Shown here: in pieces, positions 9,501-18,228 of the stretch
How the letters are laid out: each line of letters opens with the position of its first letter
Numbering within the stretch: the first letter of the stretch is position 1
DNA from: Microbulbifer flavimaris
GTDB lineage: Bacteria > Pseudomonadota > Gammaproteobacteria > Pseudomonadales > Cellvibrionaceae
Reading direction: 5' to 3'
DNA: 64,000 bases
Assembly (NCBI RefSeq): GCF_001641755.2
Contig: NZ_LRFG02000001.1
Span: forward strand, 62,001 to 126,000
Notes under the pieces: model-generated
The model's database searches: none
Seen by the model: the letters and a program-made list of their open reading frames with translations, nothing else
Told to the model about the DNA's origin: nothing
Translations under genes and position numbers: made by a program

Positions 9501-9653
9501 GCCTTCCTGGCTGAGGACATTCCGGCGAGGGAAAATTACGCAGATCGACCCCGCTGTTTGTGGCCGGCCCCAGCAAGCGAGGGCCCGACTGATGCTATAT
9601 CACATCTCTGATAGAGCGCGAGTGTTTCCATTCGGAGAGTAAAGGTAGTCGGC

Positions 9654-10418
9654 TTAACCGGGTAGCAGTGGGTATTTGAAACTTTCGAATCCATCTCCGG
9701 CGCTAACCGTCGTACCGTTAATACAGTTGGCCTCATCACTGGCCAGAAAGGCAATGACATCGGCGATCTCTTCCGGCTGGGTAAATTCGTTCCGCATCTG
9801 CTCGCGTTTGATATGGTCCCAGAGACCGATGTCTTTGTACTGGTGGAGCATCGGTGTATCCACTCGCCCGGGAGCTACCGCACATACTCGAATTTTCTGG
9901 GGGCCGTATTCCAGGGCGGCGCATTTGGTCATCATGTCTACGGCTGCTTTGCTGACGTTGTAAGTGAAGCTCAGCTCGGAAGCCATGGTGCCGTACACGG
10001 AAGAAGTGTTGATGATGACGCCGCCGCGCCCCTGTTTCTTCATGGCTTTGCCAGCGGCGAGAATGCCGTGATAGACGCCTTTCTGGTTGACGGCAGTGAT
10101 GCCGTCAAAGTCCTTATCCGGATCGTGCTCAAGCAGTGGCTTGGGTGAGGCAATGCCGGCATTGTTGATGAGGATATCCACCTGCCCGAAATGGTCGACG
10201 GCCTTCTGGATCATGGCCTCCACCTGGTCGTATCTGGTTACGTCAGCGGCCACCGTAACGACCTCATCGCCGTAATCCTTTTGCAGTTTGTCGAGGGATT
10301 CCTGCGATAGGTCGACTGCGACGACGCGCGCTCCCTCGTTGACGAGCTTTCTGACGATGGAGAGCCCGATCCCTCCACAGACTCCGGTTGCTACGGCGAC
10401 TTTTCCCTGTAAACGCAT
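9654..10418 (-). CDS. Short-chain dehydrogenase/reductase (SDR)
   Basis: 254 residues, classical SDR with NNAGIA, INTSSVYG, catalytic YNVSK and the post-active-site APGRVDTPM. The nucleotide-binding loop is TGVCGGIG rather than the usual TGxxxGIG with Ala/Ser, a small departure that keeps the key glycines. The start at 10418 is favoured over 10466 because MRLQGKVAVATG is the normal SDR beginning and AAGGGGCAAGG precedes it. The acidic residue after beta-2 (VAVDLS) suggests NAD(H) preference. Substrate unknown. Confidence 0.88.
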   Translation of the reverse strand: MRLQGKVAVATGVCGGIGLSIVRKLVNEGARVVAVDLSQESLDKLQKDYGDEVVTVAADVTRYDQVEAMIQKAVDHFGQVDILINNAGIASPKPLLEHDPDKDFDGITAVNQKGVYHGILAAGKAMKKQGRGGVIINTSSVYGTMASELSFTYNVSKAAVDMMTKCAALEYGPQKIRVCAVAPGRVDTPMLHQYKDIGLWDHIKREQMRNEFTQPEEIADVIAFLASDEANCINGTTVSAGDGFESFKYPLLPG

Positions 10419-10596
10419 GACCTTGCCCCTTTGTTTATCTTGATATTGAGAGTAGATTCTCAACACAAAGGGTTGTGATTTTTGCTGCCAGTTACAGCTA
10501 TTTCTGCTTGAGCCATGAATACCCCAAACAGCAGTAGGAGGCAGTCAATATACGCCCTGCGCTTTGCGGGGCTTCTCCCCAGGCAGAGCCCGCGTG

Positions 10597-11121
10597 CTAT
10601 GCATCTTTCTGTTGGCGTGTGATTGCGTAGCTGGCAATAGCGCAGGCGGTGACCACATTCATTGACGCGTTGATCCCCCGCATCGGGATATGTACCACCT
10701 CATCGGCCATCTCCAGCAATTCAGTCGCCACGCCTTCCCGCTCTGAGCCGAGGATCAGGCAGGCCTTCTCGGAGGGGGAGATTTCCAACGCATCCAGCTC
10801 AATACTGTCGGTGCCGACTTCCAGGCATATGAGCCTGTAGCCCTGCTCACGTAACTCAGCGGCCATTGCTATCGGGCTCTCCCAATACGCGAACGGAACC
10901 GACTGCTCTGTAGAGCGCGAGAGCCTCTTGAGCTTGGGATTGGGCGGGGTGATGGAAGTGCCAGTCAGGTAAATCTTCTCGATCCCCAGCGCATCGGCAA
11001 GTCGGAAGAGTGCTCCCACGTTGGATGGGGTTCTGAAGTCCACTGCCAGATAGCACAAGGGAAAGATGTTCACTGTCGGGTAGTACTCTAAAGGCCTGAC
11101 TTGAGCTATCAGGGTTCGCAA
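10597..11121 (-). CDS. SpoU-family RNA 2'-O-methyltransferase (TrmH-like)
   Basis: 174 residues, a SPOUT/SpoU methyltransferase that transfers a methyl group from SAM to a ribose in tRNA or rRNA. The three family motifs are present: SNVGALFR (motif 1), LGSEREGV (motif 2) and IPMRGINASMNVVTACAIA (motif 3, forming the knot). The protein is short, without an extra RNA-binding domain, as in TrmL/TrmH-like members. The start is uncertain: 11121 is a TTG without a good ribosome site, and a GTG at 11073 would still keep all motifs. The RNA target cannot be told from sequence. Confidence 0.85.
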   Translation of the reverse strand: MRTLIAQVRPLEYYPTVNIFPLCYLAVDFRTPSNVGALFRLADALGIEKIYLTGTSITPPNPKLKRLSRSTEQSVPFAYWESPIAMAAELREQGYRLICLEVGTDSIELDALEISPSEKACLILGSEREGVATELLEMADEVVHIPMRGINASMNVVTACAIASYAITRQQKDA

Positions 11122-11623
11122 GCAGTCGGGATCGATTGCTTGAGGATTTCCAATTTAACCACAGAGTTTTCAGGGTGATAGGTACGACAGCGTCGTATTG
11201 TGTCTTTTAGCATAAGTCCATAGCCACTCATTGAGAGTTTTTGAGGGGGGTTATTCTTTTGCGCATCTTGTGCGTCAGGTTTATGAGATAGCCTTGGGAC
11301 TTTAAAATTCATATATATCAATTAGATACATTTCTTTCTTGTCAAAAAATTTACCCCGATAACCGGTAGTTTTGGCACGAAAGGGTAAAACGCTCGTCTT
11401 TCTGTTTGTCTTCCTGATGCCGAAAAACGGTTTTTGACCTGATTGTGACCCATCTCGCTGCAGTTGATTGTCGTGGTGCAAATTTGTATAAATTTCCCGG
11501 CCTTACAAAATAAAAGATCTCAAACGCCCTTCCCGATAACGCCAAGCATGGATTTGCCTGATCCATATTGATTTGGGACTGACTGTAGCTAGAGCAGGGC
11601 ATCAACCACTTCAGGGGATATCA
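11122..11623. other. AT-rich intergenic stretch, no convincing gene
   Basis: About 500 bases clearly richer in A and T than the surroundings, especially 11280-11360 and 11480-11530. Short open frames exist on the minus strand (11109-11321 and 11351-11605), but neither has a ribosome site, a recognised domain or normal codon use. An inverted repeat (ACGAC/GTCGT, about 11186-11199) and AT-rich promoter-like sequence before the DUF305 gene are the only structures I see. It could be remnant foreign DNA. Confidence 0.4.
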
Positions 11624-14077
11624 ATGACCAAGTTTAAGGGATGTTCCAGTCGGTCTATTCTCGCTATAGCTATTTGTAGCTGTCTCAGCCTCGGGGCAGC
11701 AGCCGTGTCTGCCGAAGAGGTGACAATTATCCAGCCCGGTGCACCAGGTGAACCCATACGGGAATTGACTGCTGAAGAAGCCATTCAAGTTGCCGTCACC
11801 AGCTACTCACCCGATGACGTGCGGTTTATGCAGGATATGATCCCCCATCATCACCAGGCGCTGCAGATGGCAGAGCTTGTCAGTGAGCGCACCAACACCC
11901 CGGAAATCGTCGACCTGGCCGGACGTATCAATGCGTCACAAAAGGATGAAATCCAGTTTATGCAGGACTGGTTGCGTGAGCGTGGCAAAAATGTGCCCAA
12001 TCCCGAGCACCACCATCATATGCAGATGGACCATAAAATGGCCGGCATGGCCACGCCGGAACAGATGGAAGCGCTGGCAGAATCAGAATCTATTGCTTTC
12101 GATCGCCTCTTCCTGGAGCTGATGATTGCCCACCACGAGGGGGCGGTGACCATGGTGGAGGAACTGCAGGAGCAGCCGGGCTCGGCTTATGATCCAGTGC
12201 TGTTTGAGTTCATCTCGGATGTCACCAATGACCAGACGGCGGAAGTGGAGCGCATGGGCAAGCTTTTGGCCGGGCTTTCGGATGATCCCCGTGCGACGCT
12301 GGCCGCCGGCTACCACGACGCCGGTGCCGCGATCCTCAATCTCAATCACGAGGGGCTGCTGCCCAAACCGGCAGGCTTCTTCGATCCGGACAACATAGCT
12401 GGTCTGCCGCCGGAGATGCCGAGCGAGGATGAGAACGAGGGTGAGCAGAAGGTCGCCACAGGTCAAAGTGAGGATGAAGATCCCGAGAAGGAGTGGGAGC
12501 GCTCTCCGTTCATGGACTTTGCCAATACGGATATCGCCTTCTCTGGCGATGTAATGGTTGCAGGCAGCTACCACGGCTTCAATATCTATCGTTTGCAGGA
12601 TAATGACTTACCGCAACAGCTGAGCTCGGTGGTGTGCCCCGGCGGGCAGGGGGATGTCTCCGTGGTCGGTGACCTGCTGATCATGTCCGTCGAGCAGACC
12701 CGCGCCCGTCTGGATTGCGGGTTGCAGGGTGTCAGCGAGGATGTCAGCCCGGAGCGCTTCCGCGGTCTGCGCATTTTCGATATCAGCGACTTGAAACGAC
12801 CGATACAGGTAGGCGCCGTGCAGACCTGCCGCGGCTCGCACACCCATTCGGTGGTTTCCGGGCCGGATGAGGGCGGCAAGATTATTGTCTATAACTCCGG
12901 TACCGCGCCTATTCGGGATGCGGAGGAAATGCCGGCTTGTGTGGACGATACCCCGGGGGACAACCGCACTGCGCTGTTCCGCATCGACGTGATCGAAATC
13001 CCCGTGGCGGAGCCCTCCAAGGCGCGCATTGTGGATAGCCCCGCAGTGTTTGCCGATACAGAAAGTGGTGTGGTCGCTGGCCTCTGGCGTGGCGGGGACC
13101 ACGGCGATGACACGCAGGAAACCAACCGCACCGATCACTGCCACGATATTACCGTGTACCCGGAGCGCAAAATTGCCGCTGGCGCCTGCTCGGGTAACGG
13201 TATCCTGTTCGATATCTCCGATCCCCTGAAACCGCAGCGTATCGATGCAGTGAAGGATGCCGGCTTTGCCTACTGGCATTCGGCCACCTTCAATAATGAC
13301 GGTACCAAGGTGATCTTCACTGACGAGTGGGGCGGTGGTGGCCGCCCGCGCTGCCGTGCGCACGACCCGCTGGACTGGGGTGGCAATGCCATCTACGACA
13401 TCGTGGACGGCAAGCTGGAATTCCGCAGTCACTACAAGCTGCCCGCGCCCCAGAGTGAACAGGAGAATTGTGTCGCCCACAACGGCTCGATTGTGCCGGT
13501 TCCGGGGCGGGATATATTCGTGCAGGCCTGGTACCAGGGCGGGCTATCGCTGATGGACTTTACCGATTCCGCCAACCCGGTGGAGATCGGTTACTTTGAC
13601 CGCGGCCCGATCGATGAAGAGCACATGGTGCTGGGCGGCTACTGGTCGGTGTATTGGTACAACGGCAAGCTTTACGGCACGGAAATCGCCCGAGGTATTG
13701 ATGTTTTTTCCCTGCAGCCGAGTCAGTACCTGACTGCCAACGAGGTGGGCGCAGCAGGGGTGGCCGATATGGGTGACCTGTTCAATCCGCAACAGCAATT
13801 CCCGGTGCGCTGGCCGGCAAAGCCGGTGGTGGCCAAAGCCTACCTGGACCAGCTGTCCCGCAGGGATGCCATCCCCGAGACGATGGCCGCGGAGTTGTAC
13901 CAGGCACTGGAGAGTTCCGATTCACTGCTTGAGCAGCAGATTAAGGACAAGAAGGTTGCCGGTAAGCTGATCATGCTGGCTTCACTGGCCAGGCTGAGCA
14001 ACGAAGATGAGCAGGTGGAAGAAAAGACCCGGGTGTTCACTGAGTCACTGAAGGAGATTGCCAGAGACCTGCGCTGA
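11624..14077 (+). CDS. Secreted DUF305 plus LVIVD-repeat beta-propeller protein
   Basis: 817 residues from the ATG at 11624 (AGGGGA five bases upstream). The order is: signal peptide (about 1-30, ending VSAEE); a DUF305 ferritin-like four-helix domain in two halves (FMQDMIPHHHQALQMAEL and ELMIAHHEGAVTMVEEL, about 60-235) rich in histidines, with HHHHMQMDHKMAGM between them; an acidic linker (about 260-300); then repeated LVIVD-type blades such as GLRIFDISDLKRP, GILFDISDPLKP and GLSLMDFTDS, with further histidine clusters (HTHS, DHCHDI, YWHS). The architecture suggests an extracytoplasmic metal-binding or surface protein. DUF305 proteins are often linked to copper. The exact role is unknown. 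Confidence 0.85.
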   Translation: MTKFKGCSSRSILAIAICSCLSLGAAAVSAEEVTIIQPGAPGEPIRELTAEEAIQVAVTSYSPDDVRFMQDMIPHHHQALQMAELVSERTNTPEIVDLAGRINASQKDEIQFMQDWLRERGKNVPNPEHHHHMQMDHKMAGMATPEQMEALAESESIAFDRLFLELMIAHHEGAVTMVEELQEQPGSAYDPVLFEFISDVTNDQTAEVERMGKLLAGLSDDPRATLAAGYHDAGAAILNLNHEGLLPKPAGFFDPDNIAGLPPEMPSEDENEGEQKVATGQSEDEDPEKEWERSPFMDFANTDIAFSGDVMVAGSYHGFNIYRLQDNDLPQQLSSVVCPGGQGDVSVVGDLLIMSVEQTRARLDCGLQGVSEDVSPERFRGLRIFDISDLKRPIQVGAVQTCRGSHTHSVVSGPDEGGKIIVYNSGTAPIRDAEEMPACVDDTPGDNRTALFRIDVIEIPVAEPSKARIVDSPAVFADTESGVVAGLWRGGDHGDDTQETNRTDHCHDITVYPERKIAAGACSGNGILFDISDPLKPQRIDAVKDAGFAYWHSATFNNDGTKVIFTDEWGGGGRPRCRAHDPLDWGGNAIYDIVDGKLEFRSHYKLPAPQSEQENCVAHNGSIVPVPGRDIFVQAWYQGGLSLMDFTDSANPVEIGYFDRGPIDEEHMVLGGYWSVYWYNGKLYGTEIARGIDVFSLQPSQYLTANEVGAAGVADMGDLFNPQQQFPVRWPAKPVVAKAYLDQLSRRDAIPETMAAELYQALESSDSLLEQQIKDKKVAGKLIMLASLARLSNEDEQVEEKTRVFTESLKEIARDLR

Positions 14078-14116
14078 GCAGGTCCCTGTCGAGAGATAGG
14101 GCTGGAGAATGTGGCG

Positions 14117-14503
14117 TTAAAAGCGGGAGAGCTCTTCCCGCAGATCTTTTTCCAGCTCTCCCGCTTCCGTAATCCACACGCTCTTGTCGGCGCCCGGCAG
14201 GACGCCGACCTCAATGCCGTCCCGGTCCAGGCCGGCGAGCCACTTCTTCAGGAACTGGGGCAGGGCGATGCTCCTTGGGCTCAGGTCGGTGTCATCACTG
14301 GCATAAGCGGTGGCAAAGTCGGCACTGGGCCACACGGGCAAGTACTCGATGCCGCCGTGCTCGTCGGAGTGCAGCTTGAGGAAGTGCTCGTCGTTGTTGA
14401 TCAGAATCCAGACCTCTCTCTCTTCCCCGACCATGTCCAGAAAGTAGTCGTAGCGGTCTTCACAGCTCAGGTCGAGGATGGCCTGCATATCGTCATTGTT
14501 CAT
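14117..14503 (-). CDS. DUF2750 domain protein
   Basis: 128 residues from the ATG at 14503, an acidic soluble protein of the DUF2750 type (FLDMVGEEREVWILINND, YLPVWPSADFATAYA, FLKKWLAGLDRDGIEVGVLPG). A longer upstream extension to 14668 has no family similarity and overlaps the lipoprotein gene, so it is rejected. No function is known for the family. It probably follows the NlpC/P60 gene in the same transcript, with a gap of about 95 bases. Confidence 0.82.
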   Translation of the reverse strand: MNNDDMQAILDLSCEDRYDYFLDMVGEEREVWILINNDEHFLKLHSDEHGGIEYLPVWPSADFATAYASDDTDLSPRSIALPQFLKKWLAGLDRDGIEVGVLPGADKSVWITEAGELEKDLREELSRF

Positions 14504-14598
14504 CGTTGGGTTCAATCTTGTTGCTGAGTTGTTGCCGGGGCGTGGCGCCCGGTCCCGGGCGGAGGCCACATCATTGAAAGCGAGGCATTGCTGCGGGG

Positions 14599-15132
14599 CT
14601 ATTTGCCCATGGAGGCGGAATGTGCATCCAGTGCCACCCTTCGGGCATGCCAGTATCTGTCCCTCCAATAGTAATCGGTCAGCCGCGAGATTGTTACGCC
14701 CTTGGACGTGGAGGCATGGAAAAACTTGCCGTCCTCGATGTAGATACCCACATGCCGGACCTTGCGGCCGGTCTTGAAGAACACCAGGTCGCCCGGGCGC
14801 AGGTCACTGCGCCGGATGGTTCTGCCCACCTGCACCTGGTATTGCGTAGAGCGGGGTATTTCGATGCCGAGACGGTCGCGAAAGGTGGCGTAAACCAGTC
14901 CGGAGCAGTCTATGCCGCCCTTGCTCAGGCCGCCCAACCGGTAGCGGGTGCCTTTCCATTCCCGATGCTGGGCGTAGAGTTCTTCTTTCACCGTCCGCGG
15001 GTCTGGCTTGATCTGGTTCTGGGCGCTGGGTGGGCGGGTTTCCTGCGGCGGCTGGCGGTACGGCGAAACGCTACAGCCGGTTGCCGTGGTAACTGCAAAA
15101 AAAGTCAGGATCAGCAGCAGTTTGTTATTCAT
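14599..15132 (-). CDS. NlpC/P60 family cell-wall hydrolase, lipoprotein
   Basis: 177 residues from the ATG at 15132 (AGGGA about eight bases upstream). The N terminus is a lipoprotein signal (LLLILTFFAVTTATGC), with the lipidated cysteine near residue 20. The NlpC/P60 peptidase domain has the nucleophile in IDCSGLVYATF, the histidine in RHVGIYIEDG and the third polar residue in FFHASTSKG. This is the MepS/Spr-like type that cleaves D,D or L,D crosslinks or stem peptides in murein, anchored to a membrane facing the periplasm. Specific bond unknown. Confidence 0.92.
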   Translation of the reverse strand: MNNKLLLILTFFAVTTATGCSVSPYRQPPQETRPPSAQNQIKPDPRTVKEELYAQHREWKGTRYRLGGLSKGGIDCSGLVYATFRDRLGIEIPRSTQYQVQVGRTIRRSDLRPGDLVFFKTGRKVRHVGIYIEDGKFFHASTSKGVTISRLTDYYWRDRYWHARRVALDAHSASMGK

Positions 15133-15312
15133 ACGATATTCCCTGGCAAGCACAAATTAGCCCTGTCCTGTGGGAGCTGGCACCTCCCAGGCTCCAGTCA
15201 CCAATAAATAGCACCAGAGTACAACTTCGGCCTGAATGTTTACTGAACGGCGCCATTCAGGCGTATGGATCCCTTGCCTGTCAGTCTCGTCTTCACGGCT
15301 GCCTGATAAGAT

Positions 15313-15984
15313 TTAGCCGCCGAAAATGACTGCATCCGGGATCTCATAGCGTTCTTCACCAACGTGGATCATATGCAGGTCCTTTTCCTTGCTGGCACGG
15401 AACTCGGGGTAGCCATCGGCCTGGCTGGTATCGGCACCGATGGCCTTACCCAAGCGGAAGAAGATGGCCCGGCTTGGGCCCGAGGGCTGCTGGATCACCA
15501 CCGTGGCGTAGCCTCCGCCCGCGCGTGCGACGCCGAATTCACACTGGTTCATCGGTTGACCGGCAACCTCTGCACAGGGGATCTTGCCGCTGGCGTCGAA
15601 TTCTCCTTGGCCTGCGCGCAGGGCCGAGTCATTCGGCCCTGTGGCGACTGAGCCATCCGGTGAGACGGCGGGTTTCAGGTGTTCTGCTGCGACAAAGCCC
15701 CGTGGGCCGCCCCCCAGCGGTTGCACATCACACCAGATGCGTTGTTCCTGCTGCCGGCACCCAAGGTTGTCGAGGATGGTGCCAGGGGCAAATGTGGTAG
15801 CGACCGGTGCTTCGGCTGACGGTTGTGCGCGAAGGTTGACCTCCCCTGACGCACTACTGACTTCCCAGTTACGGGCACCGCCTTCTTCCGGTGATCTTGG
15901 TATGTCGGTGCCGCTTTGCGCCAGTGCGCAGGGAGTGCACAGGCAGATGAGGACAAAACTCATGGTGATTCGCAAGGCCGGCAT
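15313..15984 (-). CDS. Exported SH3-like domain protein
   Basis: 223 residues. A signal peptide (MPALRITMSFVLICLCTPCALAQ) is followed by a bacterial SH3-like segment at about 45-105 (GEVNLRAQPSAEAPVATTFAPGTILDNLGCR...WCDV), then a second domain (about 125-223) with CAEVAGQPMNQCEFGVARAGGGYATVVI that recurs in periplasmic proteins of unknown function. The ATG has GGGGAG upstream. A cell-wall or protein-binding role is a guess from the SH3 fold. Confidence 0.8.
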   Translation of the reverse strand: MPALRITMSFVLICLCTPCALAQSGTDIPRSPEEGGARNWEVSSASGEVNLRAQPSAEAPVATTFAPGTILDNLGCRQQEQRIWCDVQPLGGGPRGFVAAEHLKPAVSPDGSVATGPNDSALRAGQGEFDASGKIPCAEVAGQPMNQCEFGVARAGGGYATVVIQQPSGPSRAIFFRLGKAIGADTSQADGYPEFRASKEKDLHMIHVGEERYEIPDAVIFGG

Positions 15985-16138
15985 TTCTGCTCCCCGGAGG
16001 TATCAACAGGTGTTCCGCTCAGTGGCCTCCACATGCTGGCTGGCGTGTTCCTGCTCATCTGCCCGTTGCCAACATAGCCGCTGTAATAAATGTAGTGACT
16101 TTTCAGGGTGCCACAGAGTGAACCCCGGGTGGCGAAAA

Positions 16139-16726
16139 CTAGTGCGTCGCTGCGGCGTGGATGCCATAGATACCGCCGCCTGCATGCTCGAACAGAAATA
16201 TGTGGGGCGGGAAAAAAGTGAAGAGCGGGAAGGCCAGCAGGAAAAAAATGACCCCTGCGCGGCTGGATAGTTTCCAGAAACCTGCCGGGGAAGGGTGGAG
16301 CAGGAACCGATAGCTGACAAACTGGCCGGCGACGATTGCCGCCACAAATGTCAGGATATCCAGCGTCAAGTCGTTAGTGCCGAGGATGCTGGTATAGGTA
16401 TAAAAGAGCAGGACGATAGCGGCCGGCATAATGCACAGGCCGAGGCATTTCGCCGTGACAAAATCACGGGTCTGTTTTGCCAGGTAGCGGTACTCCATAA
16501 GAGAAAATGCCAGTCCGGGCCAGAAAACCAGTTTGAGGTGTTCCCATACGCTCTCGTTGACGGGGACCAGCGCCGCCACTGCGCGAGAATTGCCACTCCA
16601 CTCAAACGTAAAGTGCAACAGGCTGCCGGTGATGAGTATCCATACGGCGCCAAGGAGCTCCCAGGCCAGAATCAGTTGCTTGCGGCTTTTGGCAGGGCCC
16701 ATGCTGGCCGAATGGGTCTGCTTCAT
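16139..16726 (-). CDS. DUF6512-like integral membrane protein
   Basis: About 195 residues, five to six hydrophobic segments (LLGAVWILITGSLLHF, LVFWPGLAFSLM, LCIMPAAIVLLFYTY, LDILTFVAAIVAGQFV, AGVIFFLLAFPLFTFF). The motif VNESVWEHLKLVFWP is characteristic of the DUF6512 group. A start at 16726 (MKQTHSAS) is chosen because residues further upstream are polar and unlike the family, but no strong ribosome site is seen, so the start remains open. Function unknown. The ends at FPPHIFLFEHAGGGIYG also fit the family. Confidence 0.75.
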   Translation of the reverse strand: MKQTHSASMGPAKSRKQLILAWELLGAVWILITGSLLHFTFEWSGNSRAVAALVPVNESVWEHLKLVFWPGLAFSLMEYRYLAKQTRDFVTAKCLGLCIMPAAIVLLFYTYTSILGTNDLTLDILTFVAAIVAGQFVSYRFLLHPSPAGFWKLSSRAGVIFFLLAFPLFTFFPPHIFLFEHAGGGIYGIHAAATH

Positions 16727-16802
16727 ATGCAGTCTCGCGCCGACCCGGCTCGCCATATTTGCTGGTTGCCGGGTTTCGGTTGAGAACCCCTGCTTCCGCG
16801 AG

Positions 16803-16979
16803 TCAGCGCCCCGCGCGCCCGGGTCCGGCGAAGAACCAGACAATCAGGCCGATCACTGGTAGCAACAGCACGACCAGAACCCAGATAAGTTTCTTGAGCC
16901 CGGAAGCCGAACTTTGCAGGATTTTGATGATGGCGTAGATATCCGCAATCAATATCAGTATGCCGAGGATGCCTTCCAT
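16803..16979 (-). CDS. Small PLDc_N-type membrane protein
   Basis: 58 residues: two hydrophobic helices (MEGILGILILIADIYAIIKI and KKLIWVLVVLLLPVIGLIVWFFAGP) joined by a short basic loop. This is the phospholipase-D-nuclease N-terminal (PLDc_N) pattern that also occurs as a free-standing small protein. The ATG at 16979 is preferred over 17048 because the family begins there. Its role is unknown. Such proteins are often envelope-stress associated. Confidence 0.75.
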   Translation of the reverse strand: MEGILGILILIADIYAIIKILQSSASGLKKLIWVLVVLLLPVIGLIVWFFAGPGRAGR

Positions 16980-17195
16980 GATTAGGTCGCTCTCCAAAAG
17001 GTGGGATGTGGTGTGTGCGCAAGTATAGATGTAGGTGACTGGTCTCAAGATCCGTGTGGCAGGAGGATGATGTGCATGGCGACAAAACGGAGTGGATTAC
17101 AACCAGCCACACTGACATGCCAGGCATCACCCTACGGAACTGCGCGGGTAATGCTGGCAAGCAGTGCTGCAGAGCGCACCTAGGCGCACATCAAA

Positions 17196-17855
17196 TTATG
17201 CCCTCGCGGCTTCCAGCTTCGCCGGGGAATACTTTTTGTAACAGTAGGCAATGCATATCCAGGCGAACAATATGGGATAAACAACCGTCTGTTCCAGCGT
17301 CAGGCCAATATTGATGCCCAGTCTGATTACAGCCATTGCTGTGAACGTGAATGCCAGGATCATGCGGATCATATGTCGACGAATCCAGTAGGATCTTTCG
17401 CGATACCGGTTTTTCAACAGGGCGAGATCCTGATACAGGATAAACCCAAAAGTAGATGCCAGCAGTATGGGACCTACGGTCGGTGCTTCCTCGATCGCCA
17501 GGAAGCGGATAAATTGCATTGCGGTAAATACGAACAGTAGCAGGGGGATAAGAGTCAGCAACTTATCCCAGAGGGCGGCCATCTTCTTATCATGATTGAT
17601 CGAGTTGATAGCGCTGGGAATCAGGTAGAGCACAGCGACGGTCATCACCACCGCAAGTGGTAGAAAATCATTTGTCATGAAAACGACGGTTGATATTGCC
17701 ACCAGAATCATTAGATAGGAAAAAACTTTTCCCGCCTTGATATGAAGGTCTGTTCCTTTCTTGGTTGCCAGTGCAGCAATACCAGCCGCGAATGCAATGG
17801 TGCCAAATATTACATGGATAAAATAACTGAACGGGTCAAATGGATCCCAGATCAT
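17196..17855 (-). CDS. Predicted integral membrane protein, DUF2306-like
   Basis: 219 residues from the ATG at 17855, which follows an unusually strong ribosome site (AGGAGGGGAGG). About seven hydrophobic helices are visible (YFIHVIFGTIAFAAGIAAL, VFSYLMILVAISTVVF, LPLAVVMTVAVLYLI, LLTLIPLLLFVF, ILLASTFGFILYQDLALL, MILAFTFTAMAVI, VYPILFAWICIAYCY). The RSYWIRRHMIRM segment with histidine before a helix is common in DUF2306-like proteins. Function unknown. Confidence 0.75.
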   Translation of the reverse strand: MIWDPFDPFSYFIHVIFGTIAFAAGIAALATKKGTDLHIKAGKVFSYLMILVAISTVVFMTNDFLPLAVVMTVAVLYLIPSAINSINHDKKMAALWDKLLTLIPLLLFVFTAMQFIRFLAIEEAPTVGPILLASTFGFILYQDLALLKNRYRERSYWIRRHMIRMILAFTFTAMAVIRLGINIGLTLEQTVVYPILFAWICIAYCYKKYSPAKLEAARA

Positions 17856-17980
17856 TTCCTCCCCTCCTAATTTTTGTTTGAGCAATCTAAATTAGCGATT
17901 GGTAGGCTGGTATTCAATCAGGCTGACGCCTTAAATGGGGGATAAGAGTCAAGTTATTTATAACTGGTTTCAGTTTGGCG

Positions 17981-18139
17981 CTAATTCCAACCCGGTATTG
18001 ATACGAACTTTTTGTTGTCTCCAGAAAAGACCGAGAGCGATAGAACAATGAGTGTGAGCAATAAGCTGATATGGATGGCGGTGAGCGTTGGGAGCCCACT
18101 CTGCAGATTGTCCAATGTCTCGATGATGGCTATCGCCAT
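17981..18139 (-). CDS. Possible 52-residue single-helix membrane protein
   Basis: A short open frame starting at an ATG at 18139 encodes MAIAIIETLDNLQSG, then a hydrophobic helix (IHISLLLTLIVLSLSVFSG) and a short polar tail ending PGWN. An AGG lies about ten bases before the ATG. It occupies most of a 370-base gap between the nitroreductase and the DUF2306-like gene, on the same strand as both. There is no family match, and it could be chance. Confidence 0.35.
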   Translation of the reverse strand: MAIAIIETLDNLQSGLPTLTAIHISLLLTLIVLSLSVFSGDNKKFVSIPGWN

Positions 18140-18228
18140 TGCCAAACCTGTGGATTCGAGCCAAGAGCCGCCGCTTATTGCAAGCGGTGGCTTTTGGGAC
18201 TGCGGATGAGGAAGTGGGATCTGCGAAG

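Noticed and set aside
11109-11321. A 70-codon minus-strand frame before the SpoU gene
   Set aside because: It overlaps the SpoU gene start, sits in AT-rich DNA, and has no ribosome site or domain. It could be a degraded fragment.
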